The translations under genes were made by a program, and so were the position numbers. Positions 33,734 through 42,240 of a DNA stretch of 64,000 nt are shown one piece after another. Numbering within the stretch: the first letter of the stretch is position 1; each line of letters starts with the position of its first letter. Source of the stretch: Hafnia psychrotolerans (lineage in GTDB: Bacteria; Pseudomonadota; Gammaproteobacteria; Enterobacterales; Enterobacteriaceae); NCBI RefSeq assembly GCF_014639435.1, contig NZ_BMFZ01000002.1, positions 496,001 through 560,000 of the forward strand, given 5' to 3'. The notes under the pieces are model-generated. The model searched no databases. It was given only the letters and a program-made list of their open reading frames with translations, and was not told the DNA's origin.

Positions 33734-33749
33734 TGTGACTGAAATCACA
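33734..33749. promoter_or_regulatory. CRP site upstream of tsx
   Basis: TGTGACTGAAATCACA is a perfect match to both CRP half sites. It lies between divergent tsx and the Xre antitoxin gene; control of tsx is the expected role. Confidence 0.8.
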
Positions 33750-33825
33750 TAAACTTCACATATGGGTGGTAGGCGCGTTTTTAGGCAGGAGAAAATATTT
33801 TCTGAGCAAAAAATGCACACCTGAC

Positions 33826-33852
33826 AATTGGCGTGGTAATATACTGCCAATT
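33826..33852 (+). promoter_or_regulatory. Inverted repeat flanking the antitoxin promoter
   Basis: AATTGGC, 13 bases, GCCAATT, with a -10-like TAATAT inside the spacer (33837-33842). It starts 47 bases before the antitoxin ATG. Well placed for autorepression by the Xre protein, which is inferred. Confidence 0.55.
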
Positions 33853-33872
33853 AGCAAAATCAGGAGTCCATC

Positions 33873-34334
33873 ATGCAACCTAAAATTTCAGATCTGCATT
33901 CCAAAAACTCGCATGTTCCTGCAATGCGCCTTTGGCAATCTGCGGGGCTTCCGGCAAGTGGAGGAATAAGTTTGATTAATGCCATACAGAAAGGTTTTTC
34001 GGTTGATAGTATCCATCGCCTGAATGCCGAACTGGGATGGTCGAAAATGGCTTTGCTTGAAATTATGGGAATTAACGAACGCAGCTTCGCCCGCCGCAAA
34101 GCGGAAAATGGCCTGTTGAAAACGGATGAGAGCGAGCGTGTTGCCCGGCTGATTCGTATTATTGATGCTGCCACTGATCTGTTCGAAGGGGACCGCGGAT
34201 TGGCTCTTGAGTGGATACGCCGCCCTGCCCCCGCGCTGGCGGGCGTGCCACCGGTGGAGATGTTAACTTCAGAGGCTGGCGCGCTGGAAGTTAACCGCCT
34301 GATTGGCAGGCTGGAGTATGGGGTGTTTGGTTGA
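33873..34334 (+). CDS. Xre-family antitoxin of RES-Xre toxin-antitoxin pair
   Basis: 153 residues. The middle part LINAIQKGFSVDSIHRLNAELGWSKMALLEIMGINERSFARRKAENGLLKTDESERVARL is the Xre-like HTH. The C-terminal part AATDLFEGDRGLALEWIRRPAPALAGVPPVEMLTSEAGALEVNRLIGRLEYGVFG is the DUF2384 (MbcA/ParS) domain that blocks the RES toxin. AGGAG lies 8 bases before ATG 33873. The stop overlaps the toxin start. It probably represses its own promoter. Confidence 0.92.
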   Translation: MQPKISDLHSKNSHVPAMRLWQSAGLPASGGISLINAIQKGFSVDSIHRLNAELGWSKMALLEIMGINERSFARRKAENGLLKTDESERVARLIRIIDAATDLFEGDRGLALEWIRRPAPALAGVPPVEMLTSEAGALEVNRLIGRLEYGVFG

Positions 34335-34789
34335 GGCTCTACCGCATCGTTAAAACCAAACATCTGGCAACGGCATGGTCGGGTTCAGGGGCGCAACTGT
34401 TTGGTGGCCGATGGAATCCGCCGGGTAAGCCAGTGGTGTATCTCGCCACCAGCATTTCTTTAGCGATACTGGAAATCATGGTGCATTTGCAAAACAGCCT
34501 GCTATTACAGGCCTACACCTTGCTGAGTATTGAGATCCCAGATGACAAATTACCACGGCTAGATTTGTCGCAGTTACCGCCTGACTGGAAAGATCCCTCT
34601 CCACCAGACAGCACCCAAAGTCTGGGCGAACAATGGCTGCTGGCAGGTGAAAGCGTGGGTTTACGGGTTCCTTCGGTCATTGTACCCAGTGAATTCAACG
34701 CCATTATGAATCCACTGCATGCAGATTTCGCCGCGCTACTTGAGACAGTACAGACAGAAGTCATGGTGTTTGATCCCCGCCTGACATAA
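34331..34789 (+). CDS. RES-domain toxin
   Basis: 152-residue RES-family toxin; members degrade NAD+ in the cytosol. Residues LYRIVKTKHLATAWSGSGAQLFGGRWNPPGKPVVYLATSISLAILEIMVHL carry the conserved Arg27, Tyr37 and Glu48, and the Ser in VPSVIVPSEFN completes the set. The start is TTG 34331, overlapping the antitoxin stop (TTGA). The first ATG, near 34375, would cut off the conserved N-terminus. A rare start codon and overlap fit low, coupled toxin output. All key residues are intact. Confidence 0.92.
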   Translation: MRLYRIVKTKHLATAWSGSGAQLFGGRWNPPGKPVVYLATSISLAILEIMVHLQNSLLLQAYTLLSIEIPDDKLPRLDLSQLPPDWKDPSPPDSTQSLGEQWLLAGESVGLRVPSVIVPSEFNAIMNPLHADFAALLETVQTEVMVFDPRLT

Positions 34790-34799
34790 CGCTTGAGCC

Positions 34800-35252
34800 T
34801 TAGGTCGAGCGGCGGTTACTGCGGTAAATCAACCATAATGCAACGGAAAGGCACGGGATCGCCGCAATACGTTGCCATGAAAGCCCAATCGTCGGGTTCT
34901 CTAACCAACCAAAATTATCAATAAGCATCCCCATCGTCAGTTGCCCAAGGATGACGGCCACCGTCGCCGCAGCGGTGCCAATACGCGGGACGGCAGTGAC
35001 CATAATGATAATATAAGGAACGCCTAGCAGTGCCCCCATCAACTGCCACTTAGGCACCGTCAGTAACGTCTCCGGATGTGGTGTTTCAATAAAGAGGATC
35101 AGCACAGTGGTGATCGCCGCACCCACACTAAAAGTCAGAAAAGCGCTTTTCAGTACACCGACTTTTTCACCCAGTTTGCCATTGACCGCGGCCTGCATGC
35201 TCAGGGCTGCACCGGCAATCACCGCGAGAATAATCATTATCAGTTCAGTCAT
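34800..35252 (-). CDS. YdcZ/DUF606-family small membrane protein, subunit 1
   Basis: 150 residues with five predicted helices, a half-size member of the drug/metabolite transporter clan (DUF606, YdcZ). It contains GAALSMQAAVNGKLGEKVGVLKSAFLTFSVGAA, repeated in type by the neighbouring gene. It starts 2 bases after the upstream DUF606 gene. Two different half-size subunits side by side suggest a heterodimer. Substrate unknown. Confidence 0.85.
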   Translation of the reverse strand: MTELIMIILAVIAGAALSMQAAVNGKLGEKVGVLKSAFLTFSVGAAITTVLILFIETPHPETLLTVPKWQLMGALLGVPYIIIMVTAVPRIGTAAATVAVILGQLTMGMLIDNFGWLENPTIGLSWQRIAAIPCLSVALWLIYRSNRRST

Positions 35253-35254
35253 GT

Positions 35255-35689
35255 TCAGCTCCAGGCAATTAAGATCAATGCCGCCAATATAAACACCAGC
35301 GCAAGCAAACGTTCGCTGCCCACTTTTTTCGCCGGACTACCAAACCAACCAAAGTGGTCAATCATCAGACTTTTAGCAATCTGGCCGGAGAGAATAGCGA
35401 TCATCGTCAGGCCAATCCCAATCAGCGGCGTTGCCAACGTCAGGACAATCACGTAAACCGGTCCCAGCACGCCACCCAGCAGTTGCCATCCTGGTAGTTG
35501 AGTAAAGGCGGGGGTATTGCGCGGGCTAAAGAACAGCACCAGCAAACCTGTCAGCACCGAGCCGACACCAAAAATACTCAGCGTGGCCCATAAATGGCCA
35601 ACTTCCGTTCCCAATGGGCCAATCAGCCCAGCCTCGAGCGAGAGTCCCATACCCGCCAGCACCACCAGCGGAATTAAGATCAGATTCAT
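35255..35689 (-). CDS. YdcZ/DUF606-family small membrane protein, subunit 2
   Basis: 144 residues from ATG 35689, which has AGGA at 5 bases; a longer frame to 35788 lacks a ribosome site and would run into the regulator promoter. The same five-helix DUF606 fold is present: LAGMGLSLEAGLIGPLGTEVGHLWATLSIFGVGS. It pairs with the gene at 34800-35252 and is divergent from a LysR gene, which probably controls both. Confidence 0.85.
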   Translation of the reverse strand: MNLILIPLVVLAGMGLSLEAGLIGPLGTEVGHLWATLSIFGVGSVLTGLLVLFFSPRNTPAFTQLPGWQLLGGVLGPVYVIVLTLATPLIGIGLTMIAILSGQIAKSLMIDHFGWFGSPAKKVGSERLLALVFILAALILIAWS

Positions 35690-35790
35690 TGTGTTCCTGT
35701 TATGCCTGGAAAAAAGAAGCGGACTATAGCGTGGCGGAGCATTGCAAAAAACAGGATAATCAGGAAAACACTTTTGCGAGATACGCATAG

Positions 35791-36723
35791 ATGGAAGATT
35801 TTAATCAGATCAACTTCAAGTCACTGCGGCTCTTTGTGGCGGTGCTGGATCAGGGCAGTTTTTCAGAAGTCGCACGCCGTGAAGCCATTTCGCCTTCCAC
35901 CATTTCAAGGGTGATCAAGCTGATGGAGCAAGCGCTTAAAACGCAATTACTCTACCGTAATACCCGAACGGTTAGCCCAACTGAGTCCGGCAAACTGCTC
36001 GGTCATCATGCCCGTCAGGTTCTTAGGCAACTTGAAGAGGCAATGCGTGGGTTACAGGAGCAAGATCAGGAGCCGGGTGGTCTGGTCCGTATCAATGCGC
36101 CGGTGGTGTTCGGCCAGCGCCATATTGCCCCTTGGCTACATGAGCTGTGCCAGTGCTATCCCAAACTGAACGTTGAGCTGATGCAAACCGATGATTTTAT
36201 CGATCCTCTGCACGATGCCACCGACTTACTGATCCGCATCGGCGTGATGGCCGATTCCAGCCTGCAGTCACGCACTCTGGGGCATCAGCATTTCAAGCTG
36301 GCCGCCAGCCCAGCTTATCTGGCTCGTTGTGGCATTCCCGCGACACCCGCAGAACTGGCGCAGCATAGTTGTCTGGTGTTTAAAGGTTTTGCCGGTGCGC
36401 AGCGCTGGTTCTTTCGCCAATCTCATACAGCATGGGTGCCTTACAGTTTGCAAGGTGTACTCACCAGCAACAATGCGGAAACCCTGACCCAGGCCGCCAT
36501 CGACGGCATGGGGCTGGTCGTGTTCCCGACCTGGCTGATAGGCGATGCCTTGCATAACGGCCGATTGGTCAGCGTGCTGGATGAGTATCAGGTATCGACA
36601 TCGCTGGAAGCACAGAAAATTTCTGCGGTTTACCCGAACAGTAAACAGCCCTCCATTAAAGTCCGTGCGGTGATTGATTTCTTGCTGGAAAAATTTGGCG
36701 AACCGGCGTACTGGGAGCGGTGA
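35791..36723 (+). CDS. LysR-family regulator divergent from the DUF606 pair
   Basis: 310 residues. The HTH is INFKSLRLFVAVLDQGSFSEVARREAISPSTISRVIKLMEQALKTQLLYRNTRTVSPTESG. The effector domain resembles the CrgA/DsdC-like group, with GGLVRINAPVVFGQRHIAPWLHELCQCYPKLNVEL. It is divergent from the two small transporter genes with a 101-base gap, the classical LysR arrangement. A tandem repeat starts 22 bases after the stop. Confidence 0.88.
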   Translation: MEDFNQINFKSLRLFVAVLDQGSFSEVARREAISPSTISRVIKLMEQALKTQLLYRNTRTVSPTESGKLLGHHARQVLRQLEEAMRGLQEQDQEPGGLVRINAPVVFGQRHIAPWLHELCQCYPKLNVELMQTDDFIDPLHDATDLLIRIGVMADSSLQSRTLGHQHFKLAASPAYLARCGIPATPAELAQHSCLVFKGFAGAQRWFFRQSHTAWVPYSLQGVLTSNNAETLTQAAIDGMGLVVFPTWLIGDALHNGRLVSVLDEYQVSTSLEAQKISAVYPNSKQPSIKVRAVIDFLLEKFGEPAYWER

Positions 36724-36744
36724 GCAATGGGGCATGGCGGAATC

Positions 36745-36970
36745 TTTGGGTGGCCACCCAAACCGGCCTGGTCAAGTTCAAAACCTTTGGGTTGCCACCC
36801 AAACCGGCCTGGTCAAGTTCAAAACCTTTGGGTTGCCACCCAAACCGGCCTGGTCAAGTTCAAAACCTTGGGTTGCCACCCAAACCGGCCTGGTCAAGTT
36901 CAAAACCTTGGGTGGCCACCCAAACCGGCTTGGTCAAGTTCAAAACCTTGGGTTGCCACCCAAACTGGCC
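36745..36970 (+). repeat. Tandem 40/41-bp palindrome array
   Basis: Five full units start at 36745, 36786, 36827 (41 bp each), 36868 and 36908 (40 bp each). A partial sixth from 36948 runs into structured repeat copy 2. Each unit holds TTTGGGTKGCCACCCAAA (a perfect 18-bp palindrome when K is G), then CCGGCCTGGTCAAGTTCAAA. There is no spacer variation, so it is not a CRISPR array. Chance open frames of ~100 residues occur in all three frames. Confidence 0.93.
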
Positions 36971-37001
36971 TGAAGAGGCGCCTATCGCCGCGCCCCTTCA
37001 G
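36970..37001 (+). repeat. Covarying hairpin H1, copy 2
   Basis: CTGAAGAGGCGC / GCGCCCCTTCAG with loop CTATCGCC. The third pair is G-C here and T-A in copy 1; one A-C mismatch is present. Confidence 0.88.
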
Positions 37002-37412
37002 AATCCCCGGCTCTTAAAAACAGCAGCTACGCGGGTCACAATGGCCGTGTTTCAGGTATCACAGTGATAGCCGCAAAAAGTCATCGCTTCGCGATCCCCG
37101 GCTGCGGGTTTGAGCCAACGGTAAAGACGTTGTCTCGCCACCGACTTGCCGGTGACTTTTTGAATGCGGCCGAAGCATTTCTAAATTCAAGTTCCCGTTC
37201 AGTCCAAGCTCAAATTCAAAGCCAGACTGTTTTGTCTTTTAAAATGTCGAGGCCGCATTCAAAAATGGCGCTGAGCACGGGGTTCGAGACCCAAGGCTCG
37301 AACCCGCAGCGAAGGTACCGCCTAAGCGGCGACATTTTGCGGCGATAACCGCGGCACCTGAAACACGGCCATCCCGATTCAGCGATAGCGCGCAGTTTAA
37401 AAACGCAGGGGT

Positions 37413-37442
37413 CCAGGGGAGGCGCGTTTACGCCACCCCTGG
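37413..37442 (+). repeat. Covarying hairpin H2, copy 2
   Basis: CCAGGGGAGGCG / CGCCACCCCTGG with loop CGTTTA. Pairs 4, 5, 11 and 12 are all exchanged relative to copy 1, keeping pairing; one A-A mismatch is present. Confidence 0.88.
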
Positions 37443-37544
37443 TCGGTGTGGGCCGACGCCCACGACCTTGAATTTGAATTTGAATTTGAATTTGAATTTG
37501 AAATTAAAGACTTAATGCAGGTTTGGGCAGCAGCCCGATAGCGG

Positions 37545-38021
37545 TTAAAGGGCCCCTGAAACGCCCTCAAGTTTCATACTAATATGCGGTATTCCATCTT
37601 CGTCATAGATCTCCGTGTAGGCCACAAACCCTAAACTCCCGTAGAATTTTTGTAAATGCGCCTGAGCTGAAAGAATAACCTGGGCATCGGGCCAGTGTTT
37701 TTTACAGGATACGAGCGCCCTTTCCATCAGTTTGTAACCCAACTTCAGCCCACGTGCCGCAGGAGCAATGATCACCCGACCAATTGCCACGTCACTGTCC
37801 AGCTTAAGGATTCGAAGATAAGCCACCGGCTCGCCGTTTTGCCAGCCAATCACATGACGGTTCTCACCGATAAGATCGCAGCCATCGATATCCTGATAAA
37901 CACAAGTCTGTTCGACCACAAACACTTCACTACGCAATGCCAGAATGGCATAAAGCTGTGCCGCACTGAGCTGACTATGGTGTAAGTCCTGCCAGACGAT
38001 GTCATCGTTTTTATCGGTCAT
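37545..38021 (-). CDS. elaA: GNAT N-acetyltransferase ElaA
   Basis: 158 residues from ATG 38021, which has AGGA at 6 bases; a longer frame to 38126 lacks this. Close to E. coli ElaA (153 residues): IVWQDLHHSQLSAAQLYAILALRSEVFVVEQTCVYQDIDGCDL, acetyl-CoA loop VIIAPAARGLKLGYKLMERAL, and QAHLQKFYGSLGFVAYTEIYDEDGIPHISM. The physiological acceptor is unknown. It lies downstream of betA behind a terminator. Confidence 0.93.
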   Translation of the reverse strand: MTDKNDDIVWQDLHHSQLSAAQLYAILALRSEVFVVEQTCVYQDIDGCDLIGENRHVIGWQNGEPVAYLRILKLDSDVAIGRVIIAPAARGLKLGYKLMERALVSCKKHWPDAQVILSAQAHLQKFYGSLGFVAYTEIYDEDGIPHISMKLEGVSGAL

Positions 38022-38071
38022 GAATATTCCTGTTATTCCACAATGGGGGGATGCCGAACGGCAGCTAAAAA

Positions 38072-38100
38072 AAAGAGATAACCCGAAGATTATCTCTTTT
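38072..38100 (-). terminator. Rho-independent terminator for betIBA
   Basis: An 11-bp stem AAAAGAGATAA / TTATCTCTTTT with an 8-base loop is followed on the minus strand by a T-run. Confidence 0.9.
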
Positions 38101-38196
38101 AACATGCCCTGATTATATTTTGGCAATAAATATTCGCCTGGAAAGTACGTCTATAATCATGTCATTAGCGTGGCAGTGCTCACGTTGCTTGCAGCG

Positions 38197-39873
38197 TTAA
38201 GCGCCGAGTTTGTTTCTTGCGGGCGCGTCACCGGCCACATAATACTCAGCAGTACTTTTCGCCAATGGCGCACGCCCGCGAATTTTATCGGCAATTTTCT
38301 CGGCGATCATAATCGTGGTGGCGTTCAGATTACCGGTAATAATTTGCGGCATGATCGAAGCATCGACTACGCGCAGGCTCTGCATACCGTGCACACGCCC
38401 CTGTCCGTCAACGACGGACATCTCATCGCTACCCATCTTGCACGAACAAGACGGGTGAAAGGCGGTTTCACCGTGTTCACGGATAAAAGCATCGAGCTGT
38501 TCATCGGTCTGCACATCGGCACCGGGACTGATTTCGCGGCCGCGATAAGGGTCCAGCGCCGGTTGCGCCATGATTTCGCGGGTAATGCGGATCGCATCAC
38601 GGAACTCATGCCAGTCCTGTTCGCTGGACATATAGTTGAACAGAATGCTCGGATGCTGGCGCGGATCTTTTGATTTTACCTGCACACGGCCACGGCTTGG
38701 CGAGCGCATGGAGCCAACGTGAGCCTGGAACCCATGTTCATTCACCGCATTACTCCCGTTGTAATTAATCGCCACCGGCAAGAAGTGATACTGAATATTC
38801 GGCCAGGCAAACTCTTCGCGGCTGCGGATAAACCCACCCGCTTCAAACTGGTTGCTGGCACCGACGCCAGTGCCCTTAAAGAGCCATTCGGCACCGATCA
38901 TCGGCTGGTTATGCATCTGTAACGCCGGGTACAATGAAACCGGCTGTATGCAACTGTATTGCAGGTACATCTCCAGATGATCCTGCAGGTTTTCACCAAC
39001 GCCAGGTAGGTCATGTATGACCGGAATATCCAGACCCGTTAACAGTGCGGCAGGGCCTACGCCGGAACGTTGCAAAATTTGCGGCGAGGCAATCGCACCA
39101 GCACACAGCAAGACTTCACGTTTAGCGGTAACGGTTTTGGCATTGTATTCATCGCCTTTAAAATAGCTGACACCCACCGCGCGTTTACCGTCGAACAAAA
39201 TCTTGTCGGTCATCGCATGGGTGACAATCGTCAGGTTAGAACGTGGCTTGGCCTGATCCAGATACCCGCGTGCCGTGCTGGCGCGACGGCCTTTAGGCGT
39301 TACCGTACGGTCCATCGGGCCGAAGCCTTCCTGCTGATAACCGTTGAGGTCTTCAGTCGCCGGATAGCCGGCCTGAACGCCCGCTTCAATCATCGCGTGG
39401 AACAGGGGATTATTGCCTTTCTTTGGCGTAGCGACACTCACCGGACCGTCACCGCCATGGAAATCATTCGGCCCGATATCGCGGGTTTCTGCTTTGCGAA
39501 AATAAGGCAGGCAGTCCAGATAGCTCCACTCTTCGAGACCTGGCATCGTAGCCCAGTTGTCAAAGTCCATCGCGTTGCCACGGATGTAGCACATGCCGTT
39601 AATCAGTGATGATCCTCCCAGCCCTTTACCACGCCCGCACTCCATGCGGCGGTTATTCATGTAAGGCTCAGGCTCTGTTTCATACGCCCAGTTATAACGC
39701 TTACCCTGTAACGGGAAAGCCAGCGCCGCAGGCATTTGGGTGCGAAAATCCATCCGGTAATCGGGGCCACCGGCCTCAAGCAGCAGCACGCTGACCTTGC
39801 TGTCTTCGGTTAATCGGGTGGCCAGTACGTTGCCGGCAGAACCGGCACCAATAATGATGTAATCGTAATCCAT
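38197..39873 (-). CDS. betA: Choline dehydrogenase
   Basis: FAD enzyme of the GMC family that oxidises choline to betaine aldehyde, at the membrane. 558 residues (E. coli 556). The FAD-binding fold is [20 protein letters not shown] signatures are [20 protein letters not shown] and [15 protein letters not shown], and the C-terminal active-site region is HPSCSCKMG...[25 protein letters not shown]. It is the last gene of betIBA. Confidence 0.97.
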   Translation of the reverse strand: MDYDYIIIGAGSAGNVLATRLTEDSKVSVLLLEAGGPDYRMDFRTQMPAALAFPLQGKRYNWAYETEPEPYMNNRRMECGRGKGLGGSSLINGMCYIRGNAMDFDNWATMPGLEEWSYLDCLPYFRKAETRDIGPNDFHGGDGPVSVATPKKGNNPLFHAMIEAGVQAGYPATEDLNGYQQEGFGPMDRTVTPKGRRASTARGYLDQAKPRSNLTIVTHAMTDKILFDGKRAVGVSYFKGDEYNAKTVTAKREVLLCAGAIASPQILQRSGVGPAALLTGLDIPVIHDLPGVGENLQDHLEMYLQYSCIQPVSLYPALQMHNQPMIGAEWLFKGTGVGASNQFEAGGFIRSREEFAWPNIQYHFLPVAINYNGSNAVNEHGFQAHVGSMRSPSRGRVQVKSKDPRQHPSILFNYMSSEQDWHEFRDAIRITREIMAQPALDPYRGREISPGADVQTDEQLDAFIREHGETAFHPSCSCKMGSDEMSVVDGQGRVHGMQSLRVVDASIMPQIITGNLNATTIMIAEKIADKIRGRAPLAKSTAEYYVAGDAPARNKLGA

Positions 39874-39898
39874 TAATTTCTCCTATGCGGATGGCGGA

Positions 39899-41374
39899 TT
39901 AAAAGACCGAACTGAATTCGCCCAGCTCAACCTGCACGGATTTAACTTGTGTGTAATGCTCAAGGGTACTGACACCGTTCTCGCGCCCAACACCGGAGTG
40001 CTTATAACCACCGACCGGCATAGCAGCGTCAGATTCGCCCCAGGTGTTGATCCAGCAAATCCCGGCTTCCAACTGATGGATAACGCGGTGCGCAGTATTC
40101 AAGTCCTGTGTCACCAACCCGGCGGCCAGACCATATTCGGTATGGTTGGCGCGGCGCACCACTTCGTCTTCGCTTTCGTAAGTCAGGATGCTCATCACTG
40201 GCCCAAAGATCTCTTCGCGCACGATAGTCATGTCATCACGACAATCCGTAAAGACCGTCGGTGCCACATAGGCACCTTTGGCATAGTCGCCGTCGATAAT
40301 GCTGTCACCACCGGCCAGCAGCCGGGCACCTTCGCTCTTGCCACTTTCGATGTAGCGCAGCACGGTATCCCGATGCGCGAAGCTCACCAGCGGACCGAAG
40401 TTGACCTGTTCGTCAGTCGGGTCACCCAGACGGATACGCTGGACACGTTCGAGGATTTTGGCTTCGAATTCTGTCTGATGGACTTTCGGCACAAAAACGC
40501 GGGTACCGTTGGTACAAACCTGACCGGAACTGTAGAAATTCGCCATCATGGCGATGTCGGCGGCTTTATCGAGGCAGGCATCCGGGAAAATGATCAGCGG
40601 CGATTTACCGCCCAGTTCCATCGTGACCTCTTTCAGGCTCGACGCCGAGGCACTGGCCATGACTTTCTTTCCGGTGGCAACGCCGCCCGTGAAAGAAACT
40701 TTGGCAATGTGTGGATGATCAGTTAGAGCCTGCCCCACGCTAGCACCACTACCGGTTACTACACTGAAGACGCCATTCGGCAAGCCCGCTTCGGTATAGA
40801 TTTCGGCCAGTTTCAGCGCGGTCAACGAGGTCACTTCACTGGGTTTGAAGATCATCGCATTACCGGCCGCCAGCGCCGGAGCTGACTTCCATAGTGCTAT
40901 TTGAATCGGGTAATTCCAGGCACCGATACCAGCCACGACGCCAAGCGGTTCACGGCGGGTATAGACAAAAGAAGAGTCACGCAGCGGAATTTGCTGGCCT
41001 TCAATGGACGGGATTAGCCCAGCGTAGTACTCCAACACGTCCGCACCAGTGACAATATCCACTGCCGTCGTTTCAGACAGCGGTTTACCGGTATCTGCGG
41101 TTTCGATGGCGGCCAGTTCGTCATTACGCTCACGCAGAATATCCACGGCGCGGCGCAAAACACGTGAGCGCTGCATCGCCGTCATTGCCGCCCAGACCTT
41201 CTGGCCCTGACGCGCGGCGCTGACGGCTAAGTCAACATCTTCGGCCGTGGCGTTTTGCAATGTGGCAATCACTTCGCCATTAGCCGGGTTGATGGCATCA
41301 AATGTCTCGTTGCCAGTGCTTTCCTGATAGCGTCCATCGATATACAGTTTTTGAGTGCCGTAGCGGGACATCAT
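39899..41374 (-). CDS. betB: Betaine aldehyde dehydrogenase
   Basis: Oxidises betaine aldehyde to the osmoprotectant glycine betaine with NAD(P)+. 491 residues (E. coli 490). The catalytic Glu is in [11 protein letters not shown] and the catalytic Cys in [16 protein letters not shown]. It contains [32 protein letters not shown]. The start is MMSRYGTQ or, one codon later, MSRYGTQ. It lies between betI and betA. Confidence 0.97.
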   Translation of the reverse strand: MMSRYGTQKLYIDGRYQESTGNETFDAINPANGEVIATLQNATAEDVDLAVSAARQGQKVWAAMTAMQRSRVLRRAVDILRERNDELAAIETADTGKPLSETTAVDIVTGADVLEYYAGLIPSIEGQQIPLRDSSFVYTRREPLGVVAGIGAWNYPIQIALWKSAPALAAGNAMIFKPSEVTSLTALKLAEIYTEAGLPNGVFSVVTGSGASVGQALTDHPHIAKVSFTGGVATGKKVMASASASSLKEVTMELGGKSPLIIFPDACLDKAADIAMMANFYSSGQVCTNGTRVFVPKVHQTEFEAKILERVQRIRLGDPTDEQVNFGPLVSFAHRDTVLRYIESGKSEGARLLAGGDSIIDGDYAKGAYVAPTVFTDCRDDMTIVREEIFGPVMSILTYESEDEVVRRANHTEYGLAAGLVTQDLNTAHRVIHQLEAGICWINTWGESDAAMPVGGYKHSGVGRENGVSTLEHYTQVKSVQVELGEFSSVF

Positions 41375-41404
41375 GGTGTTCTCCTCGATCAGTGCAGTCT
41401 GAGT

Positions 41405-42004
41405 TCAGGCAGCCGGATGAGGCTGCGAAATTTGTGATTCAATAAAGCGATAGGTTATCTGTAACGCCTCATCGCGGTTGAAGGCATGACCACTGAGCGC
41501 AGCCCTTAACCACAGGCCGTCAATCAGTCCGGCCATACCTTGGGCGGCTAACCGCGCCGCATCCTTCGGTAAAAAACGCCTGAACTCAGAACATAAATTT
41601 GAATAGAGTCGGCGGCTGTTCACCTGCTGCAGACGATGCAACTGCGGGTGATGCATACTGCTGGCCCAGAAAGCCAGCCAGGTTTTCATCGCCGCGCTGT
41701 TGGTCTGGCTGTCGTCGAAATTGGCTTCGGCGATAGCATGCAGTCTCGCCGTCGGGGCATTGTCATCAAGCCGTGACAGTCTTTCCTGAACCCCTTCCCC
41801 TAAATGACTGAGCAGATAACGCATAGTGGCTTCCAGCAGACCATTCTTGTCACGAAAATAGTGACTGATGATGCCATTGGAGACGCCAGCGCGGCGGGCA
41901 ATTTGCGAAATGGAGGCTTCATGCATCCCCACTTCGTTGACGGCTGCCAGTGTTGCTTCAATCAATTGCTGCCGTCTTATCGGCTGCATTCCTACTTTGG
42001 GCAT
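41405..42004 (-). CDS. betI: TetR-family choline-responsive repressor BetI
   Basis: 199 residues (E. coli 195). The N-terminal HTH reads [53 protein letters not shown]. It represses betIBA and betT and is released by choline. It is the first gene of betIBA and divergent from betT, with a strong palindrome between them. Confidence 0.96.
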   Translation of the reverse strand: MPKVGMQPIRRQQLIEATLAAVNEVGMHEASISQIARRAGVSNGIISHYFRDKNGLLEATMRYLLSHLGEGVQERLSRLDDNAPTARLHAIAEANFDDSQTNSAAMKTWLAFWASSMHHPQLHRLQQVNSRRLYSNLCSEFRRFLPKDAARLAAQGMAGLIDGLWLRAALSGHAFNRDEALQITYRFIESQISQPHPAA

Positions 42005-42109
42005 GGGTCCGACTCCTGAAAAAATAGCCCACCAAAAACCGCTTTCACCTCGTGTTTAAACCGTGTTTTCGGATGTTGGTAACCTTGTTGCTGACTCTAT
42101 TTAACTTTT

Positions 42110-42133
42110 TTTTGATTGAACGTTCAATCAAAA
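42110..42133. promoter_or_regulatory. BetI operator palindrome
   Basis: A perfect 24-bp palindrome centred between 42121 and 42122 with half site TTTTGATTGAAC. It lies in the betI-betT gap, 105 bases from betI and 108 from betT. The position fits the BetI site that controls both directions in E. coli. Confidence 0.88.
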
Positions 42134-42240
42134 ATGCATATATTTTATTTCCAATACGTTAGTAATTTGTATTCAAAATGTACTTAAATTCGTTCTAATT
42201 CATTGAAGTTAAGTTAATTATTTAAATAACAGGGGATACG

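Larger units (their letters stand above)
33437..33872. other. Divergent control region tsx / Xre antitoxin
   Basis: 436 AT-rich bases holding the tsx promoter, a CRP site at 33734-33749, and the inverted repeat before the antitoxin gene at 33826-33852. I could not fix a tsx -10 with confidence. TATTAG on the minus strand near 33676 would place the CRP site around -74, as for the distal CRP site of E. coli tsx. Confidence 0.5.
36948..37535 (+). repeat. Structured intergenic repeat, copy 2
   Basis: Lies between convergent lysR (35791-36723) and elaA. It has the same stem order as copy 1: H1 at 36970-37001; a perfect 17-bp long-range pair 37041-37057 with 37356-37372; a perfect 15-bp pair 37157-37171 with 37251-37265; a conserved CCGC-CTAA-GCGG hairpin; H2 at 37413-37442; and an inverted terminal unit 37444-37469 followed by five GAATTT repeats (37470-37499). 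The terminal unit is the exact reverse complement of 17807-17832 in copy 1. Confidence 0.85.

Noticed and set aside
36745-36970. CRISPR-like appearance
   Set aside because: Units are contiguous with no unique spacers, and no cas gene is nearby.
36674-37067. Three overlapping open frames of about 96-115 codons across the tandem repeat
   Set aside because: They arise because the 40/41-bp units lack stops in several frames. The products are only repeats of KPAWSSSKP-like text, lack ribosome sites and differ by frame.
39947-40726. 259-codon open frame opposite betB
   Set aside because: Antisense shadow of betB; the translated text resembles no known family.
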